Part shown: positions 45,222 to 53,424 of the stretch, piece after piece
Layout: each line of letters opens with the position of its first letter
Numbering within the stretch: the first letter of the stretch is position 1
NCBI RefSeq assembly: GCF_000264765.2
Contig: NZ_CP006664.1
Span: 2,728,001-2,792,000, forward strand
Origin: Edwardsiella anguillarum ET080813
Lineage (GTDB): Bacteria > Pseudomonadota > Gammaproteobacteria > Enterobacterales > Enterobacteriaceae
Length of the DNA: 64,000 nucleotides
Reading direction: 5' to 3'
The notes under the pieces: model-generated
What the model was told of the DNA's origin: nothing
The model's database searches: none
The model's input: the letters and a program-made list of their open reading frames with translations, nothing else
Position numbers and translations under genes: made by a program

Positions 45222-45772
45222 AGCCACCTCGCTAGCTTTTGCAGTATGGGGATGGGCGATCCCGCGGGGGCCGCGCCCTGGGACGGGGGCGCGTAGAGTC
45301 GGCAGGCGCGCAGCGCAGGATCCGGCGCCTGACTCAGCCAGGCGCTGCCGAGCTCCCTGGCCCGCTGACACAGCGACGCGGGCGGTAGGGCCTGCGGCGC
45401 GGCGCCATAGGGCAGCAGTACCTGCAGCTGTCCGATGCTGAGCGGATCCAATGCGTCGGAGAGCGTCTCGCGGTAGGGCTTGAGCAGCAGCAGCCCTCCG
45501 GCCTCCAGGGCCCAGAGCCCCATGGCCAGCAGCAGCGTCGCGCGGCGCTCGGCGCTGGACAGCAGATCGCCGGATAGCGGTGTCAGCGTGGGCGGCAGAC
45601 CGCTTTGCCCCAGGCGCTGGCGTAGCAGCGTATCAAGCGCAGGCCGCGCCAGCGGGCTATCACGGTAGATCGACTGCCAGCAGTGCAGCCCCAGCGCCCC
45701 CCACCATGCAGGATCGATGATGTGCCCAGGCTGGTGCCAGATCTGGTACAGATGCTGCCGAGCGGGGGTCAT
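45218..45772 (-). CDS. sctK: T3SS sorting-platform protein SctK-like
   Basis: This 184-residue protein lies between sctJ and sctL, the place of the SctK-like ORF in SPI-2. It is Leu-rich and helical, with WHQPGHIIDPAWWGALGL near the N-terminus. It probably links the ring to the cytoplasmic sorting platform. The start at 45772 (MTPARQHLY) overlaps the sctJ stop as ATGA. The call rests mainly on position and size, since this family is poorly conserved. Confidence 0.72.
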   Translation of the reverse strand: MTPARQHLYQIWHQPGHIIDPAWWGALGLHCWQSIYRDSPLARPALDTLLRQRLGQSGLPPTLTPLSGDLLSSAERRATLLLAMGLWALEAGGLLLLKPYRETLSDALDPLSIGQLQVLLPYGAAPQALPPASLCQRARELGSAWLSQAPDPALRACRLYAPPSQGAAPAGSPIPILQKLARWL

Positions 45773-46500
45773 GGTGTGCTCCTTGCGGGGCGTCGCAGCC
45801 ACAGGAGCAGGCTAACGAGCAGGCCAAACAGGAGGGTGCAGGCTGCGGCGACCAGCGCCTCTTTGGGCAGCGGGTGGCCGTACAGCGTGATTTTATGATC
45901 CTCCGTCGCGACGGCGGCCGGAGGCTGATAGCGGTATTCTGCCCGCTGCAGGGTCACGCTGATGCGATCCGGCGCGAGCCCTGGAATACCATTGTGGATG
46001 AGGGCCCGGATCTCCGCCTCTCTGGCGGGGAGGTTGATTTCGGGGCTGTATTTAATGAAGACCGCCGCGGAGGCCTGGGGCGGCGCCTCGCCGACGATGA
46101 TGCGCGGCTCAGCTACCGAGACCTCGGCATTAATGACGCCATCCATGCTACCAAGCATCTTTTCAATTTGCTGGCTTTTAAGAAAGTTGAGCTTGGCTTC
46201 CTCCTGTTCGGGGGAGGTAACCAGCTGTCCGCTGGGAAACAGCTCCTGCATGGTGACGGTTTTACGGCGCGGCAGGCCGTTTTGGCGCAGCACCTCGACG
46301 GCATCGACAAAGCGCTCCCGCTCGACCAGCAGGGTTACCCCCTCTTTTTCCACCCGCTTATCGGCCGGAATGTTGTTGTAGATCAGCAGGGCCATCATCT
46401 GATTCGCCTCTTTTTCATCCAGCTTGCTGTACAGCTCGCTTTTACATCCGCTCAGCAGGGGCAACAGGCCGAATAGCAGTATCCATGGAATAATTTTCAT
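45769..46500 (-). CDS. sctJ: T3SS inner-membrane ring lipoprotein SctJ (SsaJ/EsaJ)
   Basis: This 243-residue YscJ/PrgK/FliF-type protein has a lipoprotein signal with lipobox LLSGC (Cys about 19). Two ring-building domains follow (NQMMALLIYNNIPADKRVEK and KMLGSMDGVINAEVSVAEP). A C-terminal membrane segment (LVAAACTLLFGLLVSLLLWL) and basic tail complete it. It forms the periplasmic face of the inner ring with SctD. It overlaps both sctI and sctK by 4 bp. Confidence 0.96.
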   Translation of the reverse strand: MKIIPWILLFGLLPLLSGCKSELYSKLDEKEANQMMALLIYNNIPADKRVEKEGVTLLVERERFVDAVEVLRQNGLPRRKTVTMQELFPSGQLVTSPEQEEAKLNFLKSQQIEKMLGSMDGVINAEVSVAEPRIIVGEAPPQASAAVFIKYSPEINLPAREAEIRALIHNGIPGLAPDRISVTLQRAEYRYQPPAAVATEDHKITLYGHPLPKEALVAAACTLLFGLLVSLLLWLRRPARSTP

Positions 46501-46748
46501 GACGGATTCACCAGCTTATTGATGGATTGGGCCACGGATCCCGCGACCTTGGCGGTCAGGTCGACCCCGACGGCCAGCTCATTCAGGGTGCCCTGGATCG
46601 CCAGCAGGGAATCCGGCGAATCGCCGGCCTGCGGCGCGTTCATCAGGGCGGCAAAGCGCTGCTGAGCGGGCAGGGGAACCGGATCTTGCGCCTCTGCCGT
46701 TCCGCGGGTCAGCGCCTGTCCGATAGCATTAATGGCATCGATATTCAT
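46497..46748 (-). CDS. sctI: T3SS inner rod protein SctI (SsaI/EsaI)
   Basis: This 83-residue small secreted protein has the expected rod-protein C-terminus (VGVDLTAKVAGSVAQSINKLVN), comparable to SsaI (82) and PrgJ. It builds the periplasmic rod that connects the export gate to the needle. It overlaps the upstream needle-chaperone gene and sctJ by 4 bp each. Confidence 0.9.
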   Translation of the reverse strand: MNIDAINAIGQALTRGTAEAQDPVPLPAQQRFAALMNAPQAGDSPDSLLAIQGTLNELAVGVDLTAKVAGSVAQSINKLVNPS

Positions 46749-47011
46749 ACCGTTTTCTCCTGAGTGGTGGGCGTAAGCAGCGCGCGCAGCGGCAGGCAGT
46801 CGTCCGGCGGTAACATCGCCAGGCGGGCCGAGGCCGCCTTCCTGCGCCCCAGTCCGAACAGCAGAATGGCTTCGCAGCGGGTAATCTGGTCGGGATCGTC
46901 GATCCAGTCGGGCAGCGCATTGAGAATGTCGTGCATTTCGGCCCGCATCCCGCAGTTAACGGCGGCAAAGCCCGCCTCAACGACGAGGCGGGGGACAGAC
47001 AGCGTATCCAT
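46745..47011 (-). CDS. T3SS needle co-chaperone (SsaH/YscG-like)
   Basis: This 88-residue helical TPR-like protein (RAEMHDILNALPDWIDDPDQ, then CEAILLFGLGRRKAASARLA) lies directly after the needle gene, as SsaH does in SPI-2. Together with the YscE-like protein encoded at 48033-48257 it should keep needle subunits soluble before export. The assignment rests on size, fold pattern and position. Confidence 0.78.
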   Translation of the reverse strand: MDTLSVPRLVVEAGFAAVNCGMRAEMHDILNALPDWIDDPDQITRCEAILLFGLGRRKAASARLAMLPPDDCLPLRALLTPTTQEKTV

Positions 47012-47015
47012 GGCA

Positions 47016-47237
47016 TTACCCTATTTTGCTGATGATGCTCATCATCATGTCTTTGACGGTTTTCATGACCGAGCTTTGATAGCCGATCATGACGGAGTAC
47101 TGCTGCATGGCAAACTGGGCTTTCAGCATGGCCTGCGGATCGTTGTTGACGCTGCCGGAGGTGATAACCGTGTGCGCATCGTTAGACATGCGGGAAACCT
47201 GATTGCCCAGCTGAGAGACGATATCCTCAATGTTCAT
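47016..47237 (-). CDS. sctF: T3SS needle protein SctF (SsaG/EsaG)
   Basis: This 73-residue needle subunit is a helical hairpin with the C-terminal pattern MLKAQFAMQQYSVMIGYQSS and MKTVKDMMMSIISKIG, very close to SsaG of SPI-2. AAGGAG lies 6 nt before the ATG. It polymerises into the extracellular needle. It lies 18 bp after the AraC-type regulator gene and may be co-transcribed with it. Confidence 0.95.
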   Translation of the reverse strand: MNIEDIVSQLGNQVSRMSNDAHTVITSGSVNNDPQAMLKAQFAMQQYSVMIGYQSSVMKTVKDMMMSIISKIG

Positions 47238-47255
47238 ATAGGCTCCTTACCGTGT

Positions 47256-47948
47256 TTAGCCGGCGCGGTGGTGAAGGCTGGCCCGGCGCACTTCGCTCGG
47301 CGACTGACTGAAGTGGCGCCGAAAGCAGTCAGAGAAGTGGGCGGCGTTGCAGAATCCGGACTCCAGCGCTACGTCGATCACCTTTTTGGAGGTGGTTTCG
47401 AGCAGCTGACGGGCATGGCCCAGGCGCTGGCGCAGCAGCCAGCGTTTCGGCGCCATCCCAAACTTATCGTTGAACAGCTGGTTGAACTTACGCTGCGACA
47501 GGCCGAAGAGATCGGCATAGCGCGCCACCGGCCAGGGCTCGAGCCGATGGCGATAGAGCGTGTCGAACAGGTCGGCATCGGCGGTCAACAGCGATCGCAG
47601 CAGGGTCGACGTCCGCTGACACTCCAGGGTCAGGCTGTAGGCCAAGACCAGCCTGAGCATGGTTTCATCATCGGCATCCGCGAGCCGCAGCAGCGTTTTC
47701 AGCAGGCCCGGCGCCATGGCGATGGGTAACGGCTGAGGGGGAGATACGGGGTCCGGGCCGCTGTACATCAGGTGCTGCAAGTCCCGGCAGATGCTGTGCA
47801 GAAGATTGCACGGATAGCTAAATAGCCGGGTATGCCGGGTCGATGCGATGCCGGGAGGTCGTGAGTCAGCGATCAGCAGTACGCCGGGCTCCGGCAGGAG
47901 CGCGATGTTATCTGGACCGGTGACGAGCAGTAGATGCAAATTGGGCAT
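47256..47948 (-). CDS. esrC: AraC-family T3SS regulator (EsrC-like)
   Basis: This 230-residue protein has a divergent N-terminal half. Its C-terminal AraC DNA-binding domain has two HTH motifs (ARYADLFGLSQRKFNQLFND at about 141-160, then VIDVALESGFCNAAHFSDCFRRHF). Its place inside a SPI-2-like T3SS and its size fit EsrC of Edwardsiella, an EsrB-dependent activator of T3SS and T6SS genes. A conserved box (48006-48021) lies 57 bp before the ATG, consistent with such control. The symbol is inferred from context. Confidence 0.8.
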   Translation of the reverse strand: MPNLHLLLVTGPDNIALLPEPGVLLIADSRPPGIASTRHTRLFSYPCNLLHSICRDLQHLMYSGPDPVSPPQPLPIAMAPGLLKTLLRLADADDETMLRLVLAYSLTLECQRTSTLLRSLLTADADLFDTLYRHRLEPWPVARYADLFGLSQRKFNQLFNDKFGMAPKRWLLRQRLGHARQLLETTSKKVIDVALESGFCNAAHFSDCFRRHFSQSPSEVRRASLHHRAG

Positions 47949-48005
47949 GAGGTGCTCCTGACTGAGGTACTAAGGCCATCATAGCGACCGGGTAAATTTC
48001 CCCTA

Positions 48006-48021
48006 TCGGGTCATCACCTGA
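48006..48021 (-). promoter_or_regulatory. T3SS box upstream of the AraC regulator gene
   Basis: On the minus strand TCAGGT-GATG-ACCCGA, a near inverted repeat with a 4-nt spacer. It ends 57 nt before the ATG of the AraC-family gene (47948) and begins just after the stop of the preceding small gene (48033). It shares 12 fixed positions with four other copies upstream of T3SS units. Confidence 0.7.
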
Positions 48022-48032
48022 GTTAGCGGCGA

Positions 48033-48257
48033 TCAGGTGCTCTGATGCAGGGTCCACAGGGTATCGATGACGCGTACCGCGGCCAGACACGACTGACGCT
48101 GACGCTCCAGGCGGGCGTACTCGTCGGCGCTGTGCGGCTGGCGCAGGGCCAGGGCCAAACGCCGCGCGGCCTCATTGAGGCAGTCGATCAGGCGTTGGCG
48201 CTGGTGTCCGTGCGGATCCTGGCGAAGCGAATCTTCGAGATGCGTTAGGGTTGGCAT
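48033..48257 (-). CDS. T3SS needle chaperone, YscE/SsaE-like
   Basis: This 74-residue helical hairpin protein has the YscE-type pattern (ADEYARLERQRQSCLAAVRV, then IDTLW). It occupies the place of ssaE after sctD. The start at 48257 (MPTLTHLEDS) has GAGAGG 7 nt upstream; the ORF could begin 13 codons earlier inside sctD. With the SsaH-like protein it should form the needle-subunit chaperone complex. Confidence 0.78.
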   Translation of the reverse strand: MPTLTHLEDSLRQDPHGHQRQRLIDCLNEAARRLALALRQPHSADEYARLERQRQSCLAAVRVIDTLWTLHQST

Positions 48258-48267
48258 AGGGAGCCTC

Positions 48268-49458
48268 TCAACGGGAGTGTAGGGGGATAAAAACAAGGCG
48301 CAGTCGACCCGCCAGCGAGACGCCGCTGGCCGTAACCTGGACGATGCGCATGCCTTGGCTGAGCGGTGCGCCGGGGAGCAGCCGCATGCCGTTGCTCAAC
48401 TGCAGATATAGGGCATCATCGGCGCCGCCGACGCCGGCGATCGGCGCGGGCAGGAGATCGCCGGCGTCGAACTCTCCCGCCATACCGATAAAGCGCAGGG
48501 GCAGCGTATCTCCCTCACCCTGCCGGTTGAGGCGCTGAAGTAAACTGTTCAGGCGCGCCTGTTGCGGCGGCGCAATGTGCCCTGAAAGCAGCCAGGCGTG
48601 CTCGGTGCGCCGCGCGCTGATGCCCTCCAGCAGCCCCTCGGTACGCAGGGCATTGATCAGCCGTGCCAGCGTCTGTGCGCCGCTGTCCGTAAACTGCCAG
48701 CGTCCCAGGCCCGGCAGCCGATCCAGCGCCTGGGCCAGGGGAGCGCTATTGCCCTGGAAATCGCCGTCGATGGCGGCGTCGCCGTTATCCTGCAGTGTGA
48801 TGATCATATTCTGATAGCCATAGCTATTCAGCAGCGCCCGTAGCGCCTGGCGCAGCGTATCGTTACACACGGCCTCCTGCTGCAGATGGATGCCGCTGGC
48901 CTGCAGGCGCTGACGCAGCGCCGCCAGGCGCCCGCTCTCCTGGCAGTGGCCGCGCAGCAGCAGATCCCCGCTGCTCTGCCAGATGGCCTGTAGCCCCGGC
49001 TCACTTTGCAGCGCCTGCGGCAGCCATGAGCGCGGGGAGGGGGGCGTCGGCGTCGCGCTGGGCCAAAGGAGACCGATGATCCCAAGCGTCGGCAGCAGCG
49101 CGCCGAGAAGGGGATACAGCAGCATGGCGCGGCGCCCGGCGCGGCGTTTGGCCATCTGCGGCAGCGGCGTATCGCTGTCACCGTCGGTCAGCGCAAAGTG
49201 GATGCCGGCGAGATCGATTCCCTGATTTAACGGCAGGCGTTCGCCGTGCCAGGGGCGGCCGCCAACCCAGCAGGCGGTAGGGGTAGCGAGGCTGACGCCC
49301 TGGGCGGTGACCGATAGCGAGGCGCTACCGCCGCTTTCCAGCGCCAGGTGCAGATCGTTCTCCTCGCGCCCGCCAAGGGTAAACTCGCCTGCGGGCAGCC
49401 GCAGCGCCTGTCCCCGTAGGGGGCCATTGAGCAACGTAAGCTTGAAGCAGGTCTCCAT
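48268..49458 (-). CDS. sctD: T3SS inner-membrane ring protein SctD (SsaD/EsaD)
   Basis: This 396-residue protein has a cytoplasmic FHA-like domain (residues 1-110, FTLGGREENDLHL), a single membrane segment (about 125-145, MLLYPLLGALLPTLGIIGLLW) and a periplasmic part of repeated ring-building modules. It forms the outer ring of the inner-membrane complex with SctJ. It starts 7 bp after the sctC stop and is followed by the ssaE-like gene, the SPI-2 order. Confidence 0.93.
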   Translation of the reverse strand: METCFKLTLLNGPLRGQALRLPAGEFTLGGREENDLHLALESGGSASLSVTAQGVSLATPTACWVGGRPWHGERLPLNQGIDLAGIHFALTDGDSDTPLPQMAKRRAGRRAMLLYPLLGALLPTLGIIGLLWPSATPTPPSPRSWLPQALQSEPGLQAIWQSSGDLLLRGHCQESGRLAALRQRLQASGIHLQQEAVCNDTLRQALRALLNSYGYQNMIITLQDNGDAAIDGDFQGNSAPLAQALDRLPGLGRWQFTDSGAQTLARLINALRTEGLLEGISARRTEHAWLLSGHIAPPQQARLNSLLQRLNRQGEGDTLPLRFIGMAGEFDAGDLLPAPIAGVGGADDALYLQLSNGMRLLPGAPLSQGMRIVQVTASGVSLAGRLRLVFIPLHSR

Positions 49459-49465
49459 GGTTACC

Positions 49466-50947
49466 TCACATCTGGCGGGGCTCGGCTTTAATCAGAAACA
49501 GACGTACTACGCTGTGTATCTTGCGATCGGTGCTGCGGAACAGTCCGCCGATCAGGGGAATGTCGCCCAGCAGCGGAATTTTGCGGACGCCCTGCGTGTT
49601 TTCATTCTGCACAAAGCCACCCAGCAGCAGGGCCTGCCCCAGATTTAGCGTCGCCTGAGTGGCGATCTCCGCGTTTTGCACCTGGGGCAGGGACTCCGCC
49701 TGGCTGAGCGGTGCCCCCTGGCGTCCGTCTTCGATATTGAGGATCAGCAATATCTTATTGCCAGCGCTCTCCCGGATAAGGCGCGGCGTAACGCGCATCA
49801 GCGCCCCGGCGGTAATCGCCTCCAGCTTGGGGTTCTTCTCGCTTCTGAGCTTGGTGTAGAACGTGATGCTGCGATCCAGCACCGCCTGCACATTGTCCAG
49901 CGTGACGACCGAGGGGCGTGAAACGATCTTGGCCTTGGACTGCTGCTCCAGGGCGGAGAGGCGCACCATAAAGCTGCCGGAGTTGGAGATCAGCGAAGAG
50001 AAGCTGTCGGCGTTGAGCCCGCCGCTGTTGAAGCTGACCTGACCGCCGCCGATGCGCGCGGAGGCGGACCAGTCAATGCCCAGTTCGTTGATATCCCCGG
50101 CATCCACGTCGATGATAGTCACGGAGATCTCGATCAGGGTCGGGCGTTTGTCGAGCTGTTGGATAAGCTGGCGGTAGAGCGCCATATTCTGTTTACGATC
50201 GCGGATTAATACCGCGTTTTGGCGCAGGTCAGCCGAGAAGGTGGGCAGGCCGCTGCCATTGCTAGGGGGGGTGCCGCTCTTGCTGTCGGGAAGCGGCATG
50301 GCGTGTCCCTGCGCCATCTCGCGCAGTACCGATACCAGCCCAGGGACGACGACGCTCTGGCTGCGGTAGGCGTAGCTGGTGTCGCTGGCGTTGGCATACT
50401 TGAGCGGGAAAACGGCGACGGTTTCACGGTTTTGCTCCAGGTTAAGATCCTGCTCGTCCAGCTGTTTGGCCAGGGTCGTCACCTGGCTGAGGCAGGCGGG
50501 GACGCCGTTGACCTGTAGGGCGTTGGCGCTGGCGACCTGGCGGACCTGGCAGGCATAGCCGTCCAGCAGCCCGCTGCGTTGTAATAGGCGTTTGAGCACG
50601 GATCCCGCCAGGTAACTGGGCGCCAGCGTGGCCTGCTCCATCTCCTGAGCCTTATAGATATACAGCGTATTGCCATCGTAGTAGGGCAGCAGCTGGTACA
50701 GCCGGCTTAGCTCGGCCAGTATTGTGCCGCGCGGCGTATCTCGGAGCTCGCCCGCATAGGACTCGGTGATGCGGGGGCTGACCACCACCGGCACGCCGGA
50801 GTTGGCGCCAAGATCGCGCAGCACAGAGGCCAGCGTGGCGCTCTGGCTGGAGACAAAAAAGGGGGCGCCGCGCCAGGGGATGGGCTGCGCCAGGCTGGAG
50901 GCGGAAAATCCACCGCAGAGTAAGAGCAGTAGGACGATGATTCTCAT
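49466..50947 (-). CDS. sctC: T3SS outer-membrane secretin SctC (SsaC/EsaC)
   Basis: This 493-residue secretin has a signal peptide (IIVLLLLLCGGFSASSLA), N0/N1 domains with NSGVPVVVSPRITESYAGEL, and a C-terminal secretin barrel (about 260-485) with the signature LNLGQALLLGGFVQNE. It forms the outer-membrane ring. GGGAGGT precedes the ATG, and the start overlaps the esaB-like gene by 4 bp. Confidence 0.96.
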   Translation of the reverse strand: MRIIVLLLLLCGGFSASSLAQPIPWRGAPFFVSSQSATLASVLRDLGANSGVPVVVSPRITESYAGELRDTPRGTILAELSRLYQLLPYYDGNTLYIYKAQEMEQATLAPSYLAGSVLKRLLQRSGLLDGYACQVRQVASANALQVNGVPACLSQVTTLAKQLDEQDLNLEQNRETVAVFPLKYANASDTSYAYRSQSVVVPGLVSVLREMAQGHAMPLPDSKSGTPPSNGSGLPTFSADLRQNAVLIRDRKQNMALYRQLIQQLDKRPTLIEISVTIIDVDAGDINELGIDWSASARIGGGQVSFNSGGLNADSFSSLISNSGSFMVRLSALEQQSKAKIVSRPSVVTLDNVQAVLDRSITFYTKLRSEKNPKLEAITAGALMRVTPRLIRESAGNKILLILNIEDGRQGAPLSQAESLPQVQNAEIATQATLNLGQALLLGGFVQNENTQGVRKIPLLGDIPLIGGLFRSTDRKIHSVVRLFLIKAEPRQM

Positions 50948-51345
50948 GCATACCTCCCAATGAACGGGCCTGTGGGATGCGGCTCCCGAACCGCGGGCAT
51001 CAGTAGCCCCGCCATCGCCAGCTGCTGCTGCAGTAAAAGATCGAGCTCTGCCTCCGTCAGCAACGGCGGATAGCGACGCAGGAGCCAGAACTGCTCCTGC
51101 TCAACGTAGAGCGCGTCGTCCAGCGTTTCCGGGCTCGCCGCCAGCAGCAGGCACGCCTGGCTAGCCTGCGCCAGCGGCCATGCGATCGTTATCGCCACGC
51201 ACATACCGCTGGCAAAATAGCGTCCTTTCAGACGCCTACCCTGCAGGGTACCCGTGAGGCTCTGCTGCCCCTGGGACCAGTCGGCATGGCTGAGGTACAT
51301 CGCCAGCTGCTGCAGCGCCTGGCGGGGATTCAGTTTTCTGTTCAT
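50944..51345 (-). CDS. esaB: T3SS gatekeeper SpiC/SsaB-like (EsaB)
   Basis: This roughly 133-residue protein lies directly upstream of sctC, the position of ssaB/spiC. Its C-terminal part (FWLLRRYPPLLTEAELDLLL, then QQQLAMAGLL) follows the SpiC pattern of a Trp-Leu-x-x-Tyr segment, an acidic helix and LA-x(4)-LL. EsaB, EsaL and EsaM form the switch complex that orders secretion of translocators before effectors. The start at 51345 (MNRKLNPRQ) is preferred because a conserved T3SS box (51381-51396) would otherwise be inside the gene, although its Shine-Dalgarno is weak; 51390 and 51423 are alternatives. Confidence 0.72.
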   Translation of the reverse strand: MNRKLNPRQALQQLAMYLSHADWSQGQQSLTGTLQGRRLKGRYFASGMCVAITIAWPLAQASQACLLLAASPETLDDALYVEQEQFWLLRRYPPLLTEAELDLLLQQQLAMAGLLMPAVREPHPTGPFIGRYA

Positions 51346-51380
51346 GTCATCAGGGTAAAGCGGCGGCGTCCCGCTGCGTA

Positions 51381-51396
51381 TCGGGTGCATACCTGA
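51381..51396 (-). promoter_or_regulatory. T3SS box upstream of esaB-sctC
   Basis: On the minus strand TCAGGT-ATGC-ACCCGA, 35 nt before the chosen esaB start and 78 bp past the eseG-like stop. Its presence suggests a separate promoter for the sctC-D block. Confidence 0.68.
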
Positions 51397-51473
51397 ATTG
51401 ATGGGCAAGGGCCGCGCGGGCATACCGGCCGCAGGGGCGCCGCCGGTATGTTCATGAGGCGAGAGGGTGGGGG

Positions 51474-52373
51474 TCAGGCAAAGCTGTAGCGTCGCGTCGG
51501 CGGCGCAGACCCGGCGCCGCTTTGACTGAGGGTTTGGAGGAGAAATGCGCGGGTTTTCTCCAGCGTTGCCAGCTGCGCCGATATCCTCCGTTCATCGGCA
51601 TCGCGGTCGGCCCGCTGTTCGCTCTGGGCTATCTCTACGCGGCCCCAGGCCCGGCCGGCGCTGATCTCATGGACGCGCTGAACGATGCCATGGTGGGTCT
51701 CGTTGGTTTTAATCGCGTTAGCGCTGATCTCTATCATCGTTCTGCCCAGGGTCAGCGCCGGGATCGTGGTTTGCAGGGCGAGAGGGGCGGCGACGGGAAG
51801 AAATCCGCTGACGGCGACGGTGCTGACGGTAACGGCGCTGCGCGCCAGCAGTGAGCCATAGGCGGCGACCTGGCGTGCCCTTTCGTCGCTGGCGCCGCCG
51901 GTTTTCCCTAGCCAGTGGATCGCGTTGCCGATAGCGTCGCTGCCCATGGCGAGTCCTCCGCCGCCATTTTTTTTGTGGTTCCAGTCATAGGCTGCACAGG
52001 CGACATCGCCGACGGCGAGGGTGAACCCGACGCTGGCCAGCGTCAGCAGGGGGACGCCGGCGCCGGCGGTGAGTCCGGTGATCAGCGCGGCAGTGATCAG
52101 CACGGCGCTGGCCGCGACCAGGGTGAGCACTTTGGCGACAAAGGCGCGTTTCGCCATCTCGACGCCGCAGGCCTTGGCCTTTTGCTCGGCCTCCTGCGCC
52201 TGTGCCCTGAGCTGATCCAAGGGGATTGGGGCGCCCGGCGCCCGGCTGCGCGGCGCCTCAATGCCCAGCAGATCGCACTGGGTTGCGATATCCCTGCGGC
52301 CAGGCGCGGGCTCACTCCTCGGCGTTGCGGAGGGCGGCAGCGGTGCTTCGGTGAAAACGCCGTTGATCATCAT
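51474..52373 (-). CDS. SseF/SseG-like T3SS effector (EseG/EseF-like)
   Basis: This roughly 300-residue protein has a polar, Pro-rich N-terminus suited to secretion (about 1-70). Two strongly hydrophobic stretches follow: LTLVAASAVLITAALITGL with GVPLLTLASVGFTLAVG (about 85-130), and SAVTVSTVAVSGFLPVAAPL (about 195-225). The C-terminus is charged. The layout and the position just after a TPR chaperone gene match sseF/sseG in SPI-2 and eseG in Edwardsiella. The start at 52373 (or 52370) follows AAGGA. Effectors of this type associate with host membranes; exact target here is unknown. Confidence 0.7.
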   Translation of the reverse strand: MMINGVFTEAPLPPSATPRSEPAPGRRDIATQCDLLGIEAPRSRAPGAPIPLDQLRAQAQEAEQKAKACGVEMAKRAFVAKVLTLVAASAVLITAALITGLTAGAGVPLLTLASVGFTLAVGDVACAAYDWNHKKNGGGGLAMGSDAIGNAIHWLGKTGGASDERARQVAAYGSLLARSAVTVSTVAVSGFLPVAAPLALQTTIPALTLGRTMIEISANAIKTNETHHGIVQRVHEISAGRAWGRVEIAQSEQRADRDADERRISAQLATLEKTRAFLLQTLSQSGAGSAPPTRRYSFA

Positions 52374-52380
52374 GGCTTCC

Positions 52381-52872
52381 TTAAGGTTGATTAAGCGTAT
52401 CCAGCAGGTCCTGTGCCCGCTGACGCAGAGGTGTATAGCGTGGGTTGGCGTCGGCCTGGCCATAGCACAGCGCAATCGTGGCATCCAATGCATCCATGGC
52501 GGCGTCAGGCTCTCTCAGCGCAAACAGGCACTCCGCCATATGAAACGGGGTAAAGGGATCGTTAGCCTGCAGCGCGAGGGAATAGCTAAAGAGGGTCAGC
52601 GCCTGGCGATACTCCTGCTGCTGCAGCAGTACGCAGGCAAATGCGAAGGTAAAGCGCCGTTCCAGCGGCTGCTGTAGGGAGAGAAAAGCGAACGTGGCCG
52701 TCGCCTCGTGAATATCGCCGTCGTTCAGGGCCTGGCAGCCGCGCGCATAGCTGGCCTCCATTTCATCCTGGCTGGCGCCGCTGAGGGGACGCTGGGTTTC
52801 CTTCCCCTCAAGCAGCGCCAGACAGCGACGCGCCACGTTTTCAGCCTGGGCGGAGAGCGATGCGGACGTCAT
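52381..52872 (-). CDS. escB: T3SS class II TPR chaperone (SscB/EscB-like)
   Basis: This 163-residue SycD/LcrH-type protein has three TPR units (about 45-150: YARGCQALNDGDIHEATATF, LLQQQEYRQALTLFSYSLAL, AECLFALREPDAAMDAL). The start at 52872 (MTSASLSAQ) has GGAG 7 nt upstream; a TTG four codons earlier is less likely. It is followed 7 bp later by the eseG-like effector gene, so it is probably that effector's chaperone. An AT-rich stretch at 52885-52912 could hold its own promoter. Confidence 0.85.
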   Translation of the reverse strand: MTSASLSAQAENVARRCLALLEGKETQRPLSGASQDEMEASYARGCQALNDGDIHEATATFAFLSLQQPLERRFTFAFACVLLQQQEYRQALTLFSYSLALQANDPFTPFHMAECLFALREPDAAMDALDATIALCYGQADANPRYTPLRQRAQDLLDTLNQP

Positions 52873-52977
52873 AGTGTTCTCCAATTGATATGATATATTA
52901 TTACATTATCAGGGCCTTTCCTCCGGGGCTTTGGCAAAGCGGGGCGGCTTTGGCTTTTGGCATTATGATTTCGGGGA

Positions 52978-53014
52978 GCCGGCCATTCTCCCCTGCGGCG
53001 GAGCGCTGGCCGGC
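52978..53014. terminator. Possible hairpin between eseE and escB
   Basis: GCCGGCCA (52978-52985) and TGGCCGGC (53007-53014) make an 8-bp perfect stem with a 21-nt loop, 13 bp past the eseE-like stop. There is no T-tract on the minus strand, so termination would be weak. It may separate the translocon operon from escB-eseG. Confidence 0.35.
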
Positions 53015-53027
53015 GTTGATTGGGCGG

Positions 53028-53411
53028 TTAACGGCAGCGATAGCGCAGCCACAGCGCATCATCCAGACGTATGGGCTGCGCGCCTTCCGCCAGCATCACA
53101 TCCGTCAGGCGCCGTCGCATCCTATCCAGCGCCCGATCGTGGGGCGCGGGCAGGATCATGGCATCGATATAGCGCAGCAGGGGAAGCGCGCCGATGAGGC
53201 GGCGCAGGAGTCCCATCAGGGCGATAACGGCCTGCCCATCGTCATTGCGGGCGGTAAAGTCACAGAGGATCAGACGTTCCCCCTCCTGCCGATAGGTGAG
53301 GTGAAAACGCGGGGTTTCGATGCGCTGCCCCATGAGAAACTCGCTCTCCAGGAAGTGCGCCGGCGCCGGGTGTAGCCCCTCTGCCACCATGAAACGGCTG
53401 ACGTCATCCAT
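53028..53411 (-). CDS. eseE: SseE/EseE-like T3SS protein
   Basis: This 127-residue protein has an N-terminal helix (MDDVSRFMVAEGL) and a mixed alpha/beta CesT-like pattern (RFHLTYRQEGERLILCDF, then GQAVIALMGLLRRLIGALP). It follows the translocator gene eseD, as sseE does in SPI-2 and eseE in Edwardsiella. The start at 53411 has a strong GGAGGT 7 nt upstream. It is probably a chaperone or regulator of translocator secretion. The name is given by position. Confidence 0.72.
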   Translation of the reverse strand: MDDVSRFMVAEGLHPAPAHFLESEFLMGQRIETPRFHLTYRQEGERLILCDFTARNDDGQAVIALMGLLRRLIGALPLLRYIDAMILPAPHDRALDRMRRRLTDVMLAEGAQPIRLDDALWLRYRCR

Positions 53412-53424
53412 CGTGTCACCTCCT

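Noticed and set aside
46556-46570. TCAGGTCGACCCCGA inside sctI resembling the T3SS box
   Set aside because: The spacer length is wrong (2-3 nt) and it lies within coding sequence far from an operon start.
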